Positions 46,879 to 56,752 of a DNA stretch of 64,000 bases are shown piece after piece. The DNA comes from Kangiella sp. HD9-110m-PIT-SAG07 (GTDB taxonomy: Bacteria > Pseudomonadota > Gammaproteobacteria > Enterobacterales > Kangiellaceae), in contig QQTG01000022.1 of the NCBI GenBank assembly GCA_003370465.1, forward strand, positions 1-64,000, read 5' to 3'. How positions within the stretch are numbered: position 1 is the stretch's first letter; the number at the start of each line of letters is the position of its first letter. Made by a program: the position numbers and the translations under genes. The notes under the pieces were generated by a model. It was given only the letters and a program-made list of their open reading frames with translations. It was not told where the DNA came from and did not search any database.

Positions 46879-48093
46879 ATGAGCAGTAAAAAGAAAAATT
46901 TATGGTTAGCAGTGGTTTTGCCTGTACTGCTTCTTATCGGGGTGGTAGTGGTGGTCAAAATGATGACCAGCAGCAAGCCGAAAGCATTCAACCGTAAGCC
47001 GCCCGAAACGGTAGAAACCGTTCAGGTGAGTCCTATTCAATATGAGAACTATCAAGTGCTTATTGGTTCTTATGGCAACATTGAGGCCTCAACATCGAGC
47101 GAACTAGTGGCGCAAGCTTCGGGCCAAGTGGTGTCAGTCGCTGATAATTTCAAAACCGGTCTGCCGGTTAAGAAGGGGCAAGAACTTTTACAAGTTGATG
47201 CTCGAGACTACAAAATTGAAGTTCGAATCGCTCGAGCTGAAGTGGCTAATGCCCAGCTCGCTTTGAATGAAGAAAAGGCTCGTTCTGAGCAAGCCTTAAA
47301 AGATTGGGAAAAAATCAATCCAAACAAAAAAGCTAATGCATTGGTGTTACGTGAGCCGCAACTGGCATCAGCTCAGGCAAAATTGGACGCGGCAGCTGCG
47401 CGGCTGGAAAAAGCTGAGCTAGCATTAAGCCGTTCGACGGTTATCGCCCCTTACGATGGTTATATTGTGGAGCGTTTGGTTAGTGTGGGGGAATTGATAA
47501 ATAGTAATACCCCGGTCGCTACCATATTCTCGACGGACTCTCTGGAAGTTAGGTTGCCTGTGCCAAGTAATAAAGTGCAGTTTTTGAAGTCGTCTAATGA
47601 AGGACCGGCGCAGGTAAAGCTTAAAGCAGATTTTGCTGGTGAAACTGAGTCTTGGATCGTGCCTGTGGATAGAAGCGATAGTGTCATCGATGAACAGACT
47701 CGTCAATGGTACGTAACTGCAAAACTTCCTTCAGATTTTTTGGTGACGAACCCTAAAGTAAAAGTGGGGCAGTTCGTTAGCGCTGAAATAGAAGGCGAGC
47801 TACTGACTGATGTGGTGGTTGTACCTTCGACGGTTCTTACTGCGGACGATCAAGTATTTATCTACCAAGAAGAGGCGGTGTACCGTCGCGATATTAAGAT
47901 TTTATGGCAAGACGAGCAAAGTACCGTTATTGATCCGGATGCTGCTGACTTTGTTTTGCAGCAAGGTGAGAAGTTAGTGACCTCAAGGCTTTCTTTCGTC
48001 GCTGATGGTGCAAAAGCTCGATTAAAAGATGCTGGAAGTAATGCTAAAAATAATCGTAAAGCGAACCAGTCCAACCGTTCGTCAGTGGAGTAA
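46879..48093 (+). CDS. RND efflux periplasmic adaptor (membrane fusion protein)
   Basis: 404 residues. N-terminal membrane anchor (about 9-28), then a barrel-sandwich lipoyl half (ELVAQASGQVVSVADNF), an alpha hairpin (about 115-185), the second lipoyl half (STVIAPYDGYIVERLVSVGE) and beta-barrel/membrane-proximal domains. The Asn/Arg-rich C-terminal tail (about 380-404) is low complexity. No lipobox Cys. Followed 3 bases later by the RND pump gene; an outer-membrane TolC partner is not encoded nearby. Confidence 0.92.
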   Translation: MSSKKKNLWLAVVLPVLLLIGVVVVVKMMTSSKPKAFNRKPPETVETVQVSPIQYENYQVLIGSYGNIEASTSSELVAQASGQVVSVADNFKTGLPVKKGQELLQVDARDYKIEVRIARAEVANAQLALNEEKARSEQALKDWEKINPNKKANALVLREPQLASAQAKLDAAAARLEKAELALSRSTVIAPYDGYIVERLVSVGELINSNTPVATIFSTDSLEVRLPVPSNKVQFLKSSNEGPAQVKLKADFAGETESWIVPVDRSDSVIDEQTRQWYVTAKLPSDFLVTNPKVKVGQFVSAEIEGELLTDVVVVPSTVLTADDQVFIYQEEAVYRRDIKILWQDEQSTVIDPDAADFVLQQGEKLVTSRLSFVADGAKARLKDAGSNAKNNRKANQSNRSSVE

Positions 48094-48096
48094 ATT

Positions 48097-51000
48097 ATGA
48101 TTAGTTGGTTTGCCAGAAATACCGTTGCTGCGAACTTATTGATGTTTGTTATCTTAATTGCTGGTTCTTACACCATGTGGCAGCGAGTTACCGTTGAGAC
48201 GTTTCCCAGCATTGAGTTCGATTATATTAACGTATCAGTTCCTTTTCGTGGATCGACACCAGAAGAAGTAGAGCAAACTGTCTCCACCCGTATTGAGGAA
48301 GCTGTTTATGATCTTGAGGGGATTAAAGAACTGTCCTCAAGCTCCTCTGAAGGCATTGGCCGAGTAACTATTGAGGTTGAAGACGGTTACAACGTAAAGG
48401 ATCTTCTGGACCAAGTAAAAAGCAGGGTCGATGCACTTAACACGCTACCCCTAGAAGCTGAGCAACCCATTATTTCACAGTCGATTCGTCGGCGAGAAGC
48501 GATTAGCGTAGTAGTCAGCGGCGACTTGCCGGAAAAAGAGCTGAGGCGCTATGGAGAAATTATTCAGCAGGAAATTGCGTCTTTACCGGGCCTGTCTCAA
48601 ATAGAAACCTCTGGCGTGCGTTCTTATGAAATTGCGATTGAGTTCCGCCAAGATAAACTGAACGAATACAATTTAACCCTTCAAGATGTGGCGAATGCGG
48701 TTAATCAACGTTCGCTAGACTTATCCGCAGGTCAGGTTCGTTCTGATCGTGGGGATATTTTATTACGATTAAAAGGTCAGTCTTATACCCGAGATGGCTT
48801 TACACAGATTCCAATCCTGACTCGCCCGGACGGTACTATTCTTGAGCTAGGCGATTTGGCTGATATTCGTGATGGCTTTGAAGAAGAAAGTATCAATACT
48901 CGGTTTGATGGGAAACCATCCATCGAGTTGGAGATATACCGCACGGGCACTCAGAGCACGATTGATGTCTCCAAACGTGTGATTGATTATGTCGAGTCAA
49001 AAGAGTCAAAGCTGCCAGCAGGCGTTAGTTTGTCAGTGTGGCGCGACCGCTCAGAGCCTTTAGAAGCACGACTCAGCACGTTAGTCAGTTCTGCTGTACA
49101 GGGCGGGGTTTTAGTCATCTTATTGCTAGCCTTATTTTTAAGGCCGAGCATAGCGATGTGGGTCAGCTTGGGTATTCCTATTGCCTTCGCAGGCGGTATG
49201 ATATTTATGCCGGAACTGGGCATCAGCGTTAACTTAATCAGTCTTTTTGCCTTCATCTTAGTGCTCGGTATTGTGGTCGATGATGCCATTGTGACGGGTG
49301 AGAATATCTATAACCACTTGAATAAGGGAGATAAACCATTAGATGCGGCGATTAACGGAACAAAGGAAGTGGCTGTGCCAGTGACTTTTGGTGTGATTAC
49401 CACCATGGTTGCATTTTTGCCGTTGGCGTTTATGGGCGGCGGCTGGGGAGTGTTCTATTCACAGATTCCGTATATTGTTATTCCAGTGTTAATCTTTTCT
49501 TTGATTGAGTCGAAACTTATTTTGCCAGCTCACATTGGGCATACGAAGCAGAGAAGTGAGCTAAAGGAACCGAACAAAATTGTTCAATACCAGCAAAAGT
49601 TTGCAAAAGGTTTCGAGAAAGCAATTCTTAAGTTCTACAAACCATTACTCGCGTTTGTTTTGCATCGCTGGCAGTTAAGCTTGGTGATCTTCGTTGGAAT
49701 TTTACTGATCGTTTGGGCCACAATCTCGAGTGGTATTACACGATTTGTGTATTTCCCCAGGATTCAAAGTGAAATTGCTCGAGTGTCGTTACAGATGCCG
49801 GAAGGTACGCCTTTTGAGGTGACTGACACTTATATTGAGCGAATCACCGAAGCTGCGCTAAAGCTTCAGGAAAAGTACCGCACCGATGAGGGCGAATCGG
49901 TTATTGAACATATTTTTTCGTCGAGTGGTTCGACGTGGGGTGGTGGTTCTGCATCATCGAATATTGGTCGTGTGATGCTGGAAATGATGCCGCCTGAAAA
50001 GCGCGATGAATCAATCACCAGTACCAGCTTAGTGGCTGAGTGGCGAGAATTAATTGGCCCATTGCCGGGCGTTGAAACCCTAACCTTTAGAGCTGAAATA
50101 GGACGCAGTGGCGATCCGGTTGATGTTCAGCTGCGTGGCTCCGATATTACCCGCCTGAATGCAGCAGCGCAGGAAGTCAAAGATAGCTTATCGAAAGTGT
50201 CAGGGGTGTTTGATATTGCCGACAGCTTCTCGAAAGGTAAGCAGGAAATACAGTTTAAACTAAAGCCTCAGGCAGAAACTTTAGGGATCAGTTTAAGTGA
50301 TTTGGCGCGACAAGTAAGAAGCTCTTATTTTGGTGTAGAGGTACAGCGTATCCAGCGAGGACGGGAAGATGTCCGAGTGATGCTGCGACTGGCTCAGGAA
50401 GAGCGCGGCAGTTTAGAAGGGTTGAATAGTTTGCTTATCAATACTCCATCGGGAGGAAAGATCCCGTTGGCACAGTTAGCGGAACTGTCCTATGGCAAAA
50501 GTCCTGCCAGCATTTACCGAATTAATCGTCAGCGAACTTTGAATATTACCGCTGATGTTGATAAAGAGAGCGCGGATATCGAAGCGATTAAGCGACGCAT
50601 CATCAGCGACGCGGAAGCGATTGTCGCTAACTATCCTGGAGTGGCGTTTAGCTTAGAAGGTGAGGCTAGAGAGCAGGAGGAGTCAAATACCAGTTTATTG
50701 ATTAGTCTAGGTTTCGTACTTTTTGTGATTTATATTTTACTGGCGATTCCGTTCAAGTCTTATGTGCAGCCTTTCGTTGTGATGGCTGTGATACCTTTTG
50801 GTGCCGCCATGGCGACCATAGGTCACTGGATTATGGGGATGCCATTGTCGATTATGAGTATGATGGGCATGTTGGCACTAACCGGTGTGGTGGTGAATGA
50901 TTCGCTGGTATTGGTGGATTATATTAATCAGCAACGTCGTAAGAATGGAGAGTCGCTTAAAGACGCGGTGCTACATGCTGGCGTAAGGCGTTTACGTCCT

Positions 51001-51210
51001 GTGATGTTAACCTCGTTAACGACCTTTGCTGGTTTAATGCCATTAATCTTTGAAAAGTCCACTCAAGCGCAGTTCCTCATTCCCATGGGGGTTTCGCTGG
51101 GCTTTGGTATATTATTATCTACAATGGTGACGCTAGTGCTAGTGCCGCTGCTTTATTATAAAACAGCGAACCTGAAGCACTGGGCGAGAGGACTTTTTAG
51201 GCCTAGTTAA
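48097..51210 (+). CDS. RND efflux transporter (AcrB/HAE1-like)
   Basis: Proton-driven trimeric inner-membrane exporter. 1037 residues with the RND duplication: helix 1 near 8-28, periplasmic loop to about 330, helices 2-6, helix 7 near 525, second loop to about 860, helices 8-12. Helix 4 carries the proton-relay Asp pair in LGIVVDDAIVTGE. Compared with AcrB the second half has VVVNDSLVLVDYI in place of the usual sequence. Substrate cannot be told. Co-transcribed with the adaptor gene. Confidence 0.94.
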   Translation: MISWFARNTVAANLLMFVILIAGSYTMWQRVTVETFPSIEFDYINVSVPFRGSTPEEVEQTVSTRIEEAVYDLEGIKELSSSSSEGIGRVTIEVEDGYNVKDLLDQVKSRVDALNTLPLEAEQPIISQSIRRREAISVVVSGDLPEKELRRYGEIIQQEIASLPGLSQIETSGVRSYEIAIEFRQDKLNEYNLTLQDVANAVNQRSLDLSAGQVRSDRGDILLRLKGQSYTRDGFTQIPILTRPDGTILELGDLADIRDGFEEESINTRFDGKPSIELEIYRTGTQSTIDVSKRVIDYVESKESKLPAGVSLSVWRDRSEPLEARLSTLVSSAVQGGVLVILLLALFLRPSIAMWVSLGIPIAFAGGMIFMPELGISVNLISLFAFILVLGIVVDDAIVTGENIYNHLNKGDKPLDAAINGTKEVAVPVTFGVITTMVAFLPLAFMGGGWGVFYSQIPYIVIPVLIFSLIESKLILPAHIGHTKQRSELKEPNKIVQYQQKFAKGFEKAILKFYKPLLAFVLHRWQLSLVIFVGILLIVWATISSGITRFVYFPRIQSEIARVSLQMPEGTPFEVTDTYIERITEAALKLQEKYRTDEGESVIEHIFSSSGSTWGGGSASSNIGRVMLEMMPPEKRDESITSTSLVAEWRELIGPLPGVETLTFRAEIGRSGDPVDVQLRGSDITRLNAAAQEVKDSLSKVSGVFDIADSFSKGKQEIQFKLKPQAETLGISLSDLARQVRSSYFGVEVQRIQRGREDVRVMLRLAQEERGSLEGLNSLLINTPSGGKIPLAQLAELSYGKSPASIYRINRQRTLNITADVDKESADIEAIKRRIISDAEAIVANYPGVAFSLEGEAREQEESNTSLLISLGFVLFVIYILLAIPFKSYVQPFVVMAVIPFGAAMATIGHWIMGMPLSIMSMMGMLALTGVVVNDSLVLVDYINQQRRKNGESLKDAVLHAGVRRLRPVMLTSLTTFAGLMPLIFEKSTQAQFLIPMGVSLGFGILLSTMVTLVLVPLLYYKTANLKHWARGLFRPS

Positions 51211-51216
51211 TCGGTC

Positions 51217-51241
51217 AAGTGGGGCTTTGAAAGCCCCACTT
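51217..51241. terminator. Hairpin between convergent genes
   Basis: AAGTGGGGCTT pairs perfectly with AAGCCCCACTT, 11 bases with a TGA loop, 6 bases after the RND stop. It has no T-run on either side, so it may act as a 3' stabiliser or a weak terminator for the RND gene and, opposite, the DUF2254 gene. Confidence 0.65.
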
Positions 51242-51259
51242 ATTAGCTGTTCTTGTGTG

Positions 51260-52567
51260 TTATAAAGAGTATTTTTCTAACGCTTCTAAAAGATAAGTTT
51301 CTTCTTCTTTATTGTGAAAATATTCGTGAATATGTTGCTTGATGAGGGCCACTTGTTGATTAAGAACCTCTTGAGCCTCTTCAGATTTAAGGGTTTGGCT
51401 GACTTGCCCGATTAAGTCAATGAGGTGATGCAATACGTCAGGTTTTGTTTTGCCGGCATCACGAATTTGTGAGATCGCACTATGGACAATATCTGCTTTA
51501 GTTACAGATTTACCGATAAGCCTTAGCTTTTCTTGCTCATCATAATAAATATGCCTCGGTAACTCTTTATCCAGGGTTTTGCTCAGTACTCCTGATAACT
51601 TATCTAACACCGTTATTGCGGTGAAGTTATCATTGATGCCTGGCGACAATGCTCTTAATCCAATTTCAGCTAAATGTCTTATCGAATATTCTATATCTTG
51701 AGCGCCTGTTTTATTGGAGCCCACATCAATACACTCCACAACACAAAGCTGAATATCAGCGTGTGCATGGTGCTTAGGAAAAATGGTTCCAACTTTTTGT
51801 CCCGTGAATAAATAATCGCCGGCTCGGCATTCAATATTAATAAGAAGCTCATGCTCTTCTGCGATCTCAACCAAAGCGGGGTACTGTATATTTTGTATAT
51901 ACCCGCTGCATGCACTATAAATATCACGTTTTTGCTGTGAAAGCTCTGCTGGAATCTTCGGTATGTTGCGGTGCTGGGCATTGTCTTTAGTGCTATCAGT
52001 TAGTCGTGCTAATGAACTCTCAAGTTCTTGAGTGACACGCTCAATCATTGTGTCCGCAATTCCTGAGCGAGCAACATGATTAACATATCCCAGCAAAACA
52101 AAAAGGTTAATAAAAGTTAGAGCAAAGCAGCAGCTTATAGTTAGCTTGGGAGGCTGCTCAAAGGTAGACTGGTCATGTAGTAAAATTAACAGGGTTAAAG
52201 TCAGCGCGATACTACCAAAGAAAATGCCAATATAAATTTGAGTCAGGCGACTGCTCATAAAAATTTTTATGAGTCTTGGCCCCAGCTGGGAGGCCGATAA
52301 ACTCAACACTACCATAGTGATTGATATGACCAATGTGGTCATGGTGATTAGGGCAGAAAGGATGGTTTGTAGAATGCTCTTCGCGTCTTCTGTTGAGCCC
52401 GCATAAAGAAACTCAATTTTTTGCACATACTCGGTATAAGAAAGCTCGAGCCAAAACACCAACAGAATCCCGCCAATGAACATCATCGATATGGTGACAG
52501 GAACATAGAATAAACTGCTTCTGGTGAGTTCCCATAAATTATAGAGTTTTGATGCCCATGACTGCAT
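51260..52567 (-). CDS. DUF2254 membrane protein
   Basis: 435 residues. Four membrane segments in the N-terminal third (about 18-37, 65-88, 108-128 and 140-160), then a soluble C-terminal domain with conserved stretches such as IRHLAEIGLRALSPGINDNFTA, the family signature. Members are widespread with unproven function. Nothing in the neighbourhood defines its role. A tRNA gene follows on the same strand upstream of it. Confidence 0.85.
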   Translation of the reverse strand: MQSWASKLYNLWELTRSSLFYVPVTISMMFIGGILLVFWLELSYTEYVQKIEFLYAGSTEDAKSILQTILSALITMTTLVISITMVVLSLSASQLGPRLIKIFMSSRLTQIYIGIFFGSIALTLTLLILLHDQSTFEQPPKLTISCCFALTFINLFVLLGYVNHVARSGIADTMIERVTQELESSLARLTDSTKDNAQHRNIPKIPAELSQQKRDIYSACSGYIQNIQYPALVEIAEEHELLINIECRAGDYLFTGQKVGTIFPKHHAHADIQLCVVECIDVGSNKTGAQDIEYSIRHLAEIGLRALSPGINDNFTAITVLDKLSGVLSKTLDKELPRHIYYDEQEKLRLIGKSVTKADIVHSAISQIRDAGKTKPDVLHHLIDLIGQVSQTLKSEEAQEVLNQQVALIKQHIHEYFHNKEEETYLLEALEKYSL

Positions 52568-52636
52568 GGCGAGGTATGCTCCCTGTACTTTTCGTTCATT
52601 GTTATTGAAAGTTAGGGAAGTATCAATGGTTTTAAA

Positions 52637-52713
52637 TGGTGGGCCCGCCCCGACTTGAACGGGGGACCTGCCGATTATGAGTCGGATGCTCTAACCAACT
52701 GAGCTACGGGCCC
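52637..52713 (-). tRNA. tRNA with CAT anticodon, probably tRNA-Ile2 (lysidine type)
   Basis: 77 bases including an encoded CCA. All seven acceptor pairs form (GGGCCCG with CGGGCCC), D arm GCTC/GAGC, T arm CCCCG/CGGGG with loop TTCAAGT, anticodon loop CTCATAA. Position 27-43 is a T-C mismatch. The acceptor has C4-G69 and C5-G68, reported positive features for TilS lysidine synthetase. The E. coli ileX (tRNA-Ile2) also lies beside rpoD. So Ile2, reading AUA, fits better than elongator Met, which remains possible. Confidence 0.95.
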
Positions 52714-52757
52714 ATTTTGAGACGTCTTACAGAAATTGTGCGACGCTGAAAATGTTA

Positions 52758-52791
52758 ACGCGCAGAAGTTTACGAGAAAACTCCTGCGCGT
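52758..52791 (-). terminator. Long hairpin after rpoD
   Basis: ACGCGCAG-A-AGTTT (52758-52771) pairs with AAACT-C-CTGCGCGT (52778-52791): 13 paired bases with one mismatch and a 6-base loop. It lies 54 bases past the rpoD stop and 45 before the tRNA. The T-run is weak. It probably ends the rpsU-yqeY-dnaG-rpoD transcript or protects its 3' end. Confidence 0.65.
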
Positions 52792-52844
52792 GCAATATCA
52801 AATCGGCATAAAAACCGATTGATCGGTATGACTATTTGTCGATG

Positions 52845-54725
52845 TTACTCATCAATGTAAGTACGAAGCTTTTCTGAACGGCTTGGATGACGTAGTTTAC
52901 GCAACGCTTTCGCTTCGATCTGACGAATACGTTCACGAGTGACATCAAACTGTTTACCCACTTCTTCTAGCGTGTGGTCAGTATTCATATCAATACCAAA
53001 ACGCATGCGAAGAACTTTTGCTTCACGAGCTGTTAAGCCAGCAAGAATTTCGTCAGTCACTTCTTTTAAGCTTTCGCCTGTAGCGGCGTCTACCGGTGAG
53101 TCAATCGTTGAGTCTTCAATAAAGTCACCAAGATGCGAATCTTCATCATCACCAATCGGTGTTTCCATTGAAATAGGCTCTTTAGCGATTTTTAGGACTT
53201 TTCGGATCTTGTCTTCCGGCATTTCCATACGTTCTGCTAATTCTTCAGGTTGTGGCTCACGGCCCATTTCCTGAAGCATTTGGCGAGAAATACGGTTTAG
53301 CTTATTAATCGTTTCGATCATGTGAACTGGAATACGAATAGTTCGCGCCTGATCCGCAATCGAGCGAGTAATCGCCTGACGAATCCACCATGTTGCATAA
53401 GTCGAGAACTTATAACCACGGCGATATTCGAACTTATCAACAGCCTTCATCAAGCCGATATTACCTTCTTGAATCAGATCCAAGAATTGTAAGCCTCGGT
53501 TGGTATATTTTTTCGCGATAGAGATAACCAGTCGAAGGTTGGCTTCAACCATCTCTTTCTTAGCACGGCGAGCCTTCGCTTCACCAATCGACATTTCGCG
53601 GTTGGCTTCTTTAATTTCGAGCACTGATAAATCACAGCTTTCTTCAACCAGCTGCATTTTACGCTGCGCTTTACGAATATCCTCGGCGTACTCAGCTAAA
53701 GCTTCTGAATATTTGCTCTTCTTCGCTAAATGACCATCTAGCCACTCTGAATTAGTTTCAGCGCCAGAGAAGGTCATAATAAAGGTTTTGCGCGGCATGC
53801 GTGACTTTCTAACGGCAAGGTGCATCACATAACGCTCTTGCTCACGGATACCATCCATCTTAGTGCGTAGATTCTGTACTAAGTATTCAAACATACGCGG
53901 CGCTAACTTTAAGTTCATAAAGTGCTCGCGCATTGCTTCAAGTTGTTTCGCCGCTGATTTGTGCTCACGACCATAACGCTTGATAGCTTTTACTGTTTTT
54001 TCATGCTGCTTAGCTAACGCAGAGAAGCGCTCTTCAGCTTCTTCTGGGTCTGGCCCAGTGTCAACCTCAGTGCTGTCATCATCATCGTCATCAGACTCTT
54101 CGTTGTCATCAGCATCGTCGTCATCAACGTCTTCATCATCAGCTTCAGCATTGGCATTCGCAATTTGTGCAGCTTCCGATTCTTCTTGCACGAACTCCGC
54201 TTCTTCACCGTCTAGGAAGCCGGTGACGATGTCGGTTAAACGAATAAATTCATTTTTATACTGTTCGTACTCTTCGAGTAAAATACGAATGGTGTCAGGA
54301 TAGTTACCTACAGCCGTAAGAACTTGGCGGATGCCTTCTTCAATACGTTTGGCGATGTCGATTTCGCCTTCACGAGTAAGAAGCTCAACACTGCCCATCT
54401 CACGCATGTACATACGTACCGGGTCTGTGGTTCGGCCAAATTCGCCATCAACGCTGGCTAATGCGGCAGCTGCTTCTTCAGCAGCATCTTCATCAGTTAC
54501 AGAGTCGTCATTGATAATTAACTCATCTTCATCCGGTGTTGTTTCATACACCTGGATACCCATGTCGTTAATCATACGAATGATATCTTCGATCTGTTCG
54601 GGATCGACGATATCCGGCGGCAAGTGGTCATTAACCTCGGCGTAGGTTAAGAAACCTTGCTCTTTACCACGCGCAATAAGTAATTTTAACTGCGACTGCT
54701 GTGACTGTTGCGAATTCTCTGACAT
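52845..54725 (-). CDS. rpoD: RNA polymerase primary sigma factor (sigma-70)
   Basis: Directs RNA polymerase to housekeeping promoters. 626 residues (E. coli 613). Region 1.1 near 10-80; region 1.2 around [15 protein letters not shown]; a very acidic run (about 195-225, mostly Asp) in the non-conserved region. Region 2 reads [19 protein letters not shown] and [14 protein letters not shown]; region 4 HTH at the C-terminus is [20 protein letters not shown]. Last protein gene of the rpsU-yqeY-dnaG-rpoD unit, with an extra promoter of its own. Confidence 0.98.
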   Translation of the reverse strand: MSENSQQSQQSQLKLLIARGKEQGFLTYAEVNDHLPPDIVDPEQIEDIIRMINDMGIQVYETTPDEDELIINDDSVTDEDAAEEAAAALASVDGEFGRTTDPVRMYMREMGSVELLTREGEIDIAKRIEEGIRQVLTAVGNYPDTIRILLEEYEQYKNEFIRLTDIVTGFLDGEEAEFVQEESEAAQIANANAEADDEDVDDDDADDNEESDDDDDDSTEVDTGPDPEEAEERFSALAKQHEKTVKAIKRYGREHKSAAKQLEAMREHFMNLKLAPRMFEYLVQNLRTKMDGIREQERYVMHLAVRKSRMPRKTFIMTFSGAETNSEWLDGHLAKKSKYSEALAEYAEDIRKAQRKMQLVEESCDLSVLEIKEANREMSIGEAKARRAKKEMVEANLRLVISIAKKYTNRGLQFLDLIQEGNIGLMKAVDKFEYRRGYKFSTYATWWIRQAITRSIADQARTIRIPVHMIETINKLNRISRQMLQEMGREPQPEELAERMEMPEDKIRKVLKIAKEPISMETPIGDDEDSHLGDFIEDSTIDSPVDAATGESLKEVTDEILAGLTAREAKVLRMRFGIDMNTDHTLEEVGKQFDVTRERIRQIEAKALRKLRHPSRSEKLRTYIDE

Positions 54726-54778
54726 CTAGAATACCTTTGTTGTGATCACACACCATTTGCGAACAATATAGTTGGGAT

Positions 54779-54827
54779 TTGCGTGAGACGCATAAAACCC
54801 TTGCGGTTGACGCATGGCGAACCGCAA
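54779..54827 (-). repeat. Two hairpins in the dnaG-rpoD spacer
   Basis: TTGCGGTT (54801-54808) is the exact complement of AACCGCAA (54820-54827), loop 11 bases. TGCGT (54780-54784) faces ACGCA (54788-54792) across GAG. They sit in the 135-base spacer just after the rpoD-proximal promoter, so they would form part of the rpoD leader or a processing site in the longer transcript. Confidence 0.5.
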
Positions 54828-54857
54828 ATTATACAGAATTAGCCCCCATCACAGCAA
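54828..54857 (-). promoter_or_regulatory. rpoD-proximal promoter in the dnaG-rpoD spacer
   Basis: On the minus strand TTGCTG (54857-54852), an 18-base spacer and a perfect TATAAT (54833-54828), right after the dnaG stop. It would let rpoD be expressed apart from rpsU-yqeY-dnaG, as internal promoters do in the E. coli operon. It looks like an ordinary sigma-70 promoter, not a heat-shock one. Confidence 0.65.
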
Positions 54858-54860
54858 GCA

Positions 54861-56648
54861 TTAGCTTTCTTCTGTTTTCCGGGGCTTTTGTTTAGCCAAC
54901 AATAGTAATTGCTGGTATTCGGACTTTTCTGTAGCCGTTAATTTTTGACCGGACTGTTGGTCCTTTAATCTAAGATAGTCCAGACGCTGTGTCTGGGCTT
55001 GTCGTAACAACTGTTTCATACAGTCTTGAAGTTCCACTTCTTCATTGCCCTGCATCCGTTCTTCTCTCTCGATAACGGCGAGCTGCGAAAGCCGTTGGTA
55101 CAGCTTTTCCTGTTCTCGCCAGTATTCCAGCAGGGTTCCTGTATTGATATTGGGGTTCTGATGAATAATTTCAAGGAGTTGCTGTAACAGCTTCGGCCCT
55201 TTTTCAGGCAAGGTTTTTAACCAAGCAAAATTGTTGATACCAAGGGCAAGCGATGGCTTTTGGAGCAAAAGAGTTAGCGCTAGCTGGATCGTTTTATTAG
55301 CCTTTGGGGAGGCTTTATTGGGCTTGGTACTCGCTGAAGGCTGTGGGTTAGTCTCAGGTTGCTCAATAATTTTTTCGAGTTTTTCGACCGAGAGTTTTGC
55401 GGTTGAGGCTAAGGCATTACTAAAAAACTCATGATAAATAGGGTCGGAGACCTTTTCTAAATAAGGTTTAGCGAGGTGTACCAGCTGGCCTCGGCCGGAA
55501 ACCGAGTCGAGATCCACTTGCGAGGCTAGGTGTTTCAGTAAAAACTCAAACAGTGGCGTGGCCGCTTCCACTTGTTCGATAAACTGCTCTTTACCCACTT
55601 GGCGCACCATAGAGTCAGGATCTTCACCATCGGGTAAGAACATTAATTTAATTTCACGACCATCACGCAGCTGAGGTAAACCATGCTCAAGAGCGCGGAG
55701 GGCGGCATCACGTCCTGCCCGATCGCCATCAAAACATAACACCAGCTCACGCGTCGTACGAAACAGCTGTTGCATATGGCTTTCTGTGGTTGCGGTACCA
55801 AGAGTCGCGACAGTATTGGTAATCCCAAACTGCGCCAGTGCTACGACGTCCATATAGCCTTCGACAATTAAAAGTCGCTGTAACTTTCGGTTAGCCTGCC
55901 TGGCCTGATAAAGCCCATACAGTTCATTACTTTTGTGGAAAATGGGCGTTTCTGGCGAATTTAAGTATTTAGGTTCGCCTTGATCGATGATGCGGCCACC
56001 AAACGCAATAACGCGGCCGCGCTTGTCCTTAATCGGGAACATAATGCGATCACGAAAACGGTCATAGAGAGAGGTATCTTTCTTGATTAACATGCCGCAG
56101 TCGATCAGCTGCTGCTGAAGTTTTTTATCGGTTCCGAGCTTAGGAAAGATTTTCTCTAGGTTACGCCACTCTCCGGGAACATAGCCCACAGAAAATTGTT
56201 TGGCGATTTCGCCGCTGAGCCCACGCTTTTTTAGGTACGAAACGGCGGGTTTTCCTTGAGGCGTAGTCAGTTGACGCTGGTAAAATTTTGCAATCTTATC
56301 CATCAAGTCGTAAAGACTGACGTCAATCTTAGGGCGATTAGGAGCATTTTCGTCACGAGGGACTTCCATGCCTAAACTTGAAGCTAGCTCTTCTACTGCA
56401 TCGGGAAATTCGAGCCGATCATATTCCATGATAAAGCTGATGGCATTACCGTGGACTCCGCAGCCAAAGCAGTGATAGAACTGTTTATCTTGGCTGACAG
56501 AAAATGAAGGAGTTTTCTCCCCATGGAAAGGGCAGCAGGCCTTATAGTTTGTCCCAGCTTTTTTTAGTGGCACGCGAGAATCAATCAAATCGACAATATC
56601 GACTCGAGCCAGTAGTTCTTGGATAAACTGCTGAGGGATCAGGGCCAT
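54861..56648 (-). CDS. dnaG: DNA primase
   Basis: Makes RNA primers for replication. 595 residues. N-terminal CHC2 zinc finger (CCPFHGEKTPSFSVS and YHCFGCG, about 38-64), then the catalytic core with TOPRIM motif LLIVEGYMDVVAL and the acidic CFDGDRAGRDAALRAL and DGEDPDS. The C-terminal helicase-binding domain (from about 450) is less conserved and Gln-rich. Middle gene of the macromolecular synthesis operon, 105 bases downstream of yqeY. Confidence 0.97.
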   Translation of the reverse strand: MALIPQQFIQELLARVDIVDLIDSRVPLKKAGTNYKACCPFHGEKTPSFSVSQDKQFYHCFGCGVHGNAISFIMEYDRLEFPDAVEELASSLGMEVPRDENAPNRPKIDVSLYDLMDKIAKFYQRQLTTPQGKPAVSYLKKRGLSGEIAKQFSVGYVPGEWRNLEKIFPKLGTDKKLQQQLIDCGMLIKKDTSLYDRFRDRIMFPIKDKRGRVIAFGGRIIDQGEPKYLNSPETPIFHKSNELYGLYQARQANRKLQRLLIVEGYMDVVALAQFGITNTVATLGTATTESHMQQLFRTTRELVLCFDGDRAGRDAALRALEHGLPQLRDGREIKLMFLPDGEDPDSMVRQVGKEQFIEQVEAATPLFEFLLKHLASQVDLDSVSGRGQLVHLAKPYLEKVSDPIYHEFFSNALASTAKLSVEKLEKIIEQPETNPQPSASTKPNKASPKANKTIQLALTLLLQKPSLALGINNFAWLKTLPEKGPKLLQQLLEIIHQNPNINTGTLLEYWREQEKLYQRLSQLAVIEREERMQGNEEVELQDCMKQLLRQAQTQRLDYLRLKDQQSGQKLTATEKSEYQQLLLLAKQKPRKTEES

Positions 56649-56752
56649 TTAATTTTTCTTAGAGAGACGTTTTATTTAGAGAATAACAATAATTGACCCA
56701 ATCATAGCAGAGCCAAGAAACTTTACCTAGTTTGCAAAATAGAAAAGTCTAA

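Noticed and set aside
53980..54303. Ser-rich plus-strand frame opposite rpoD
   Set aside because: It is the reverse reading of the Asp/Glu-rich acidic run of sigma-70; composition artefact.
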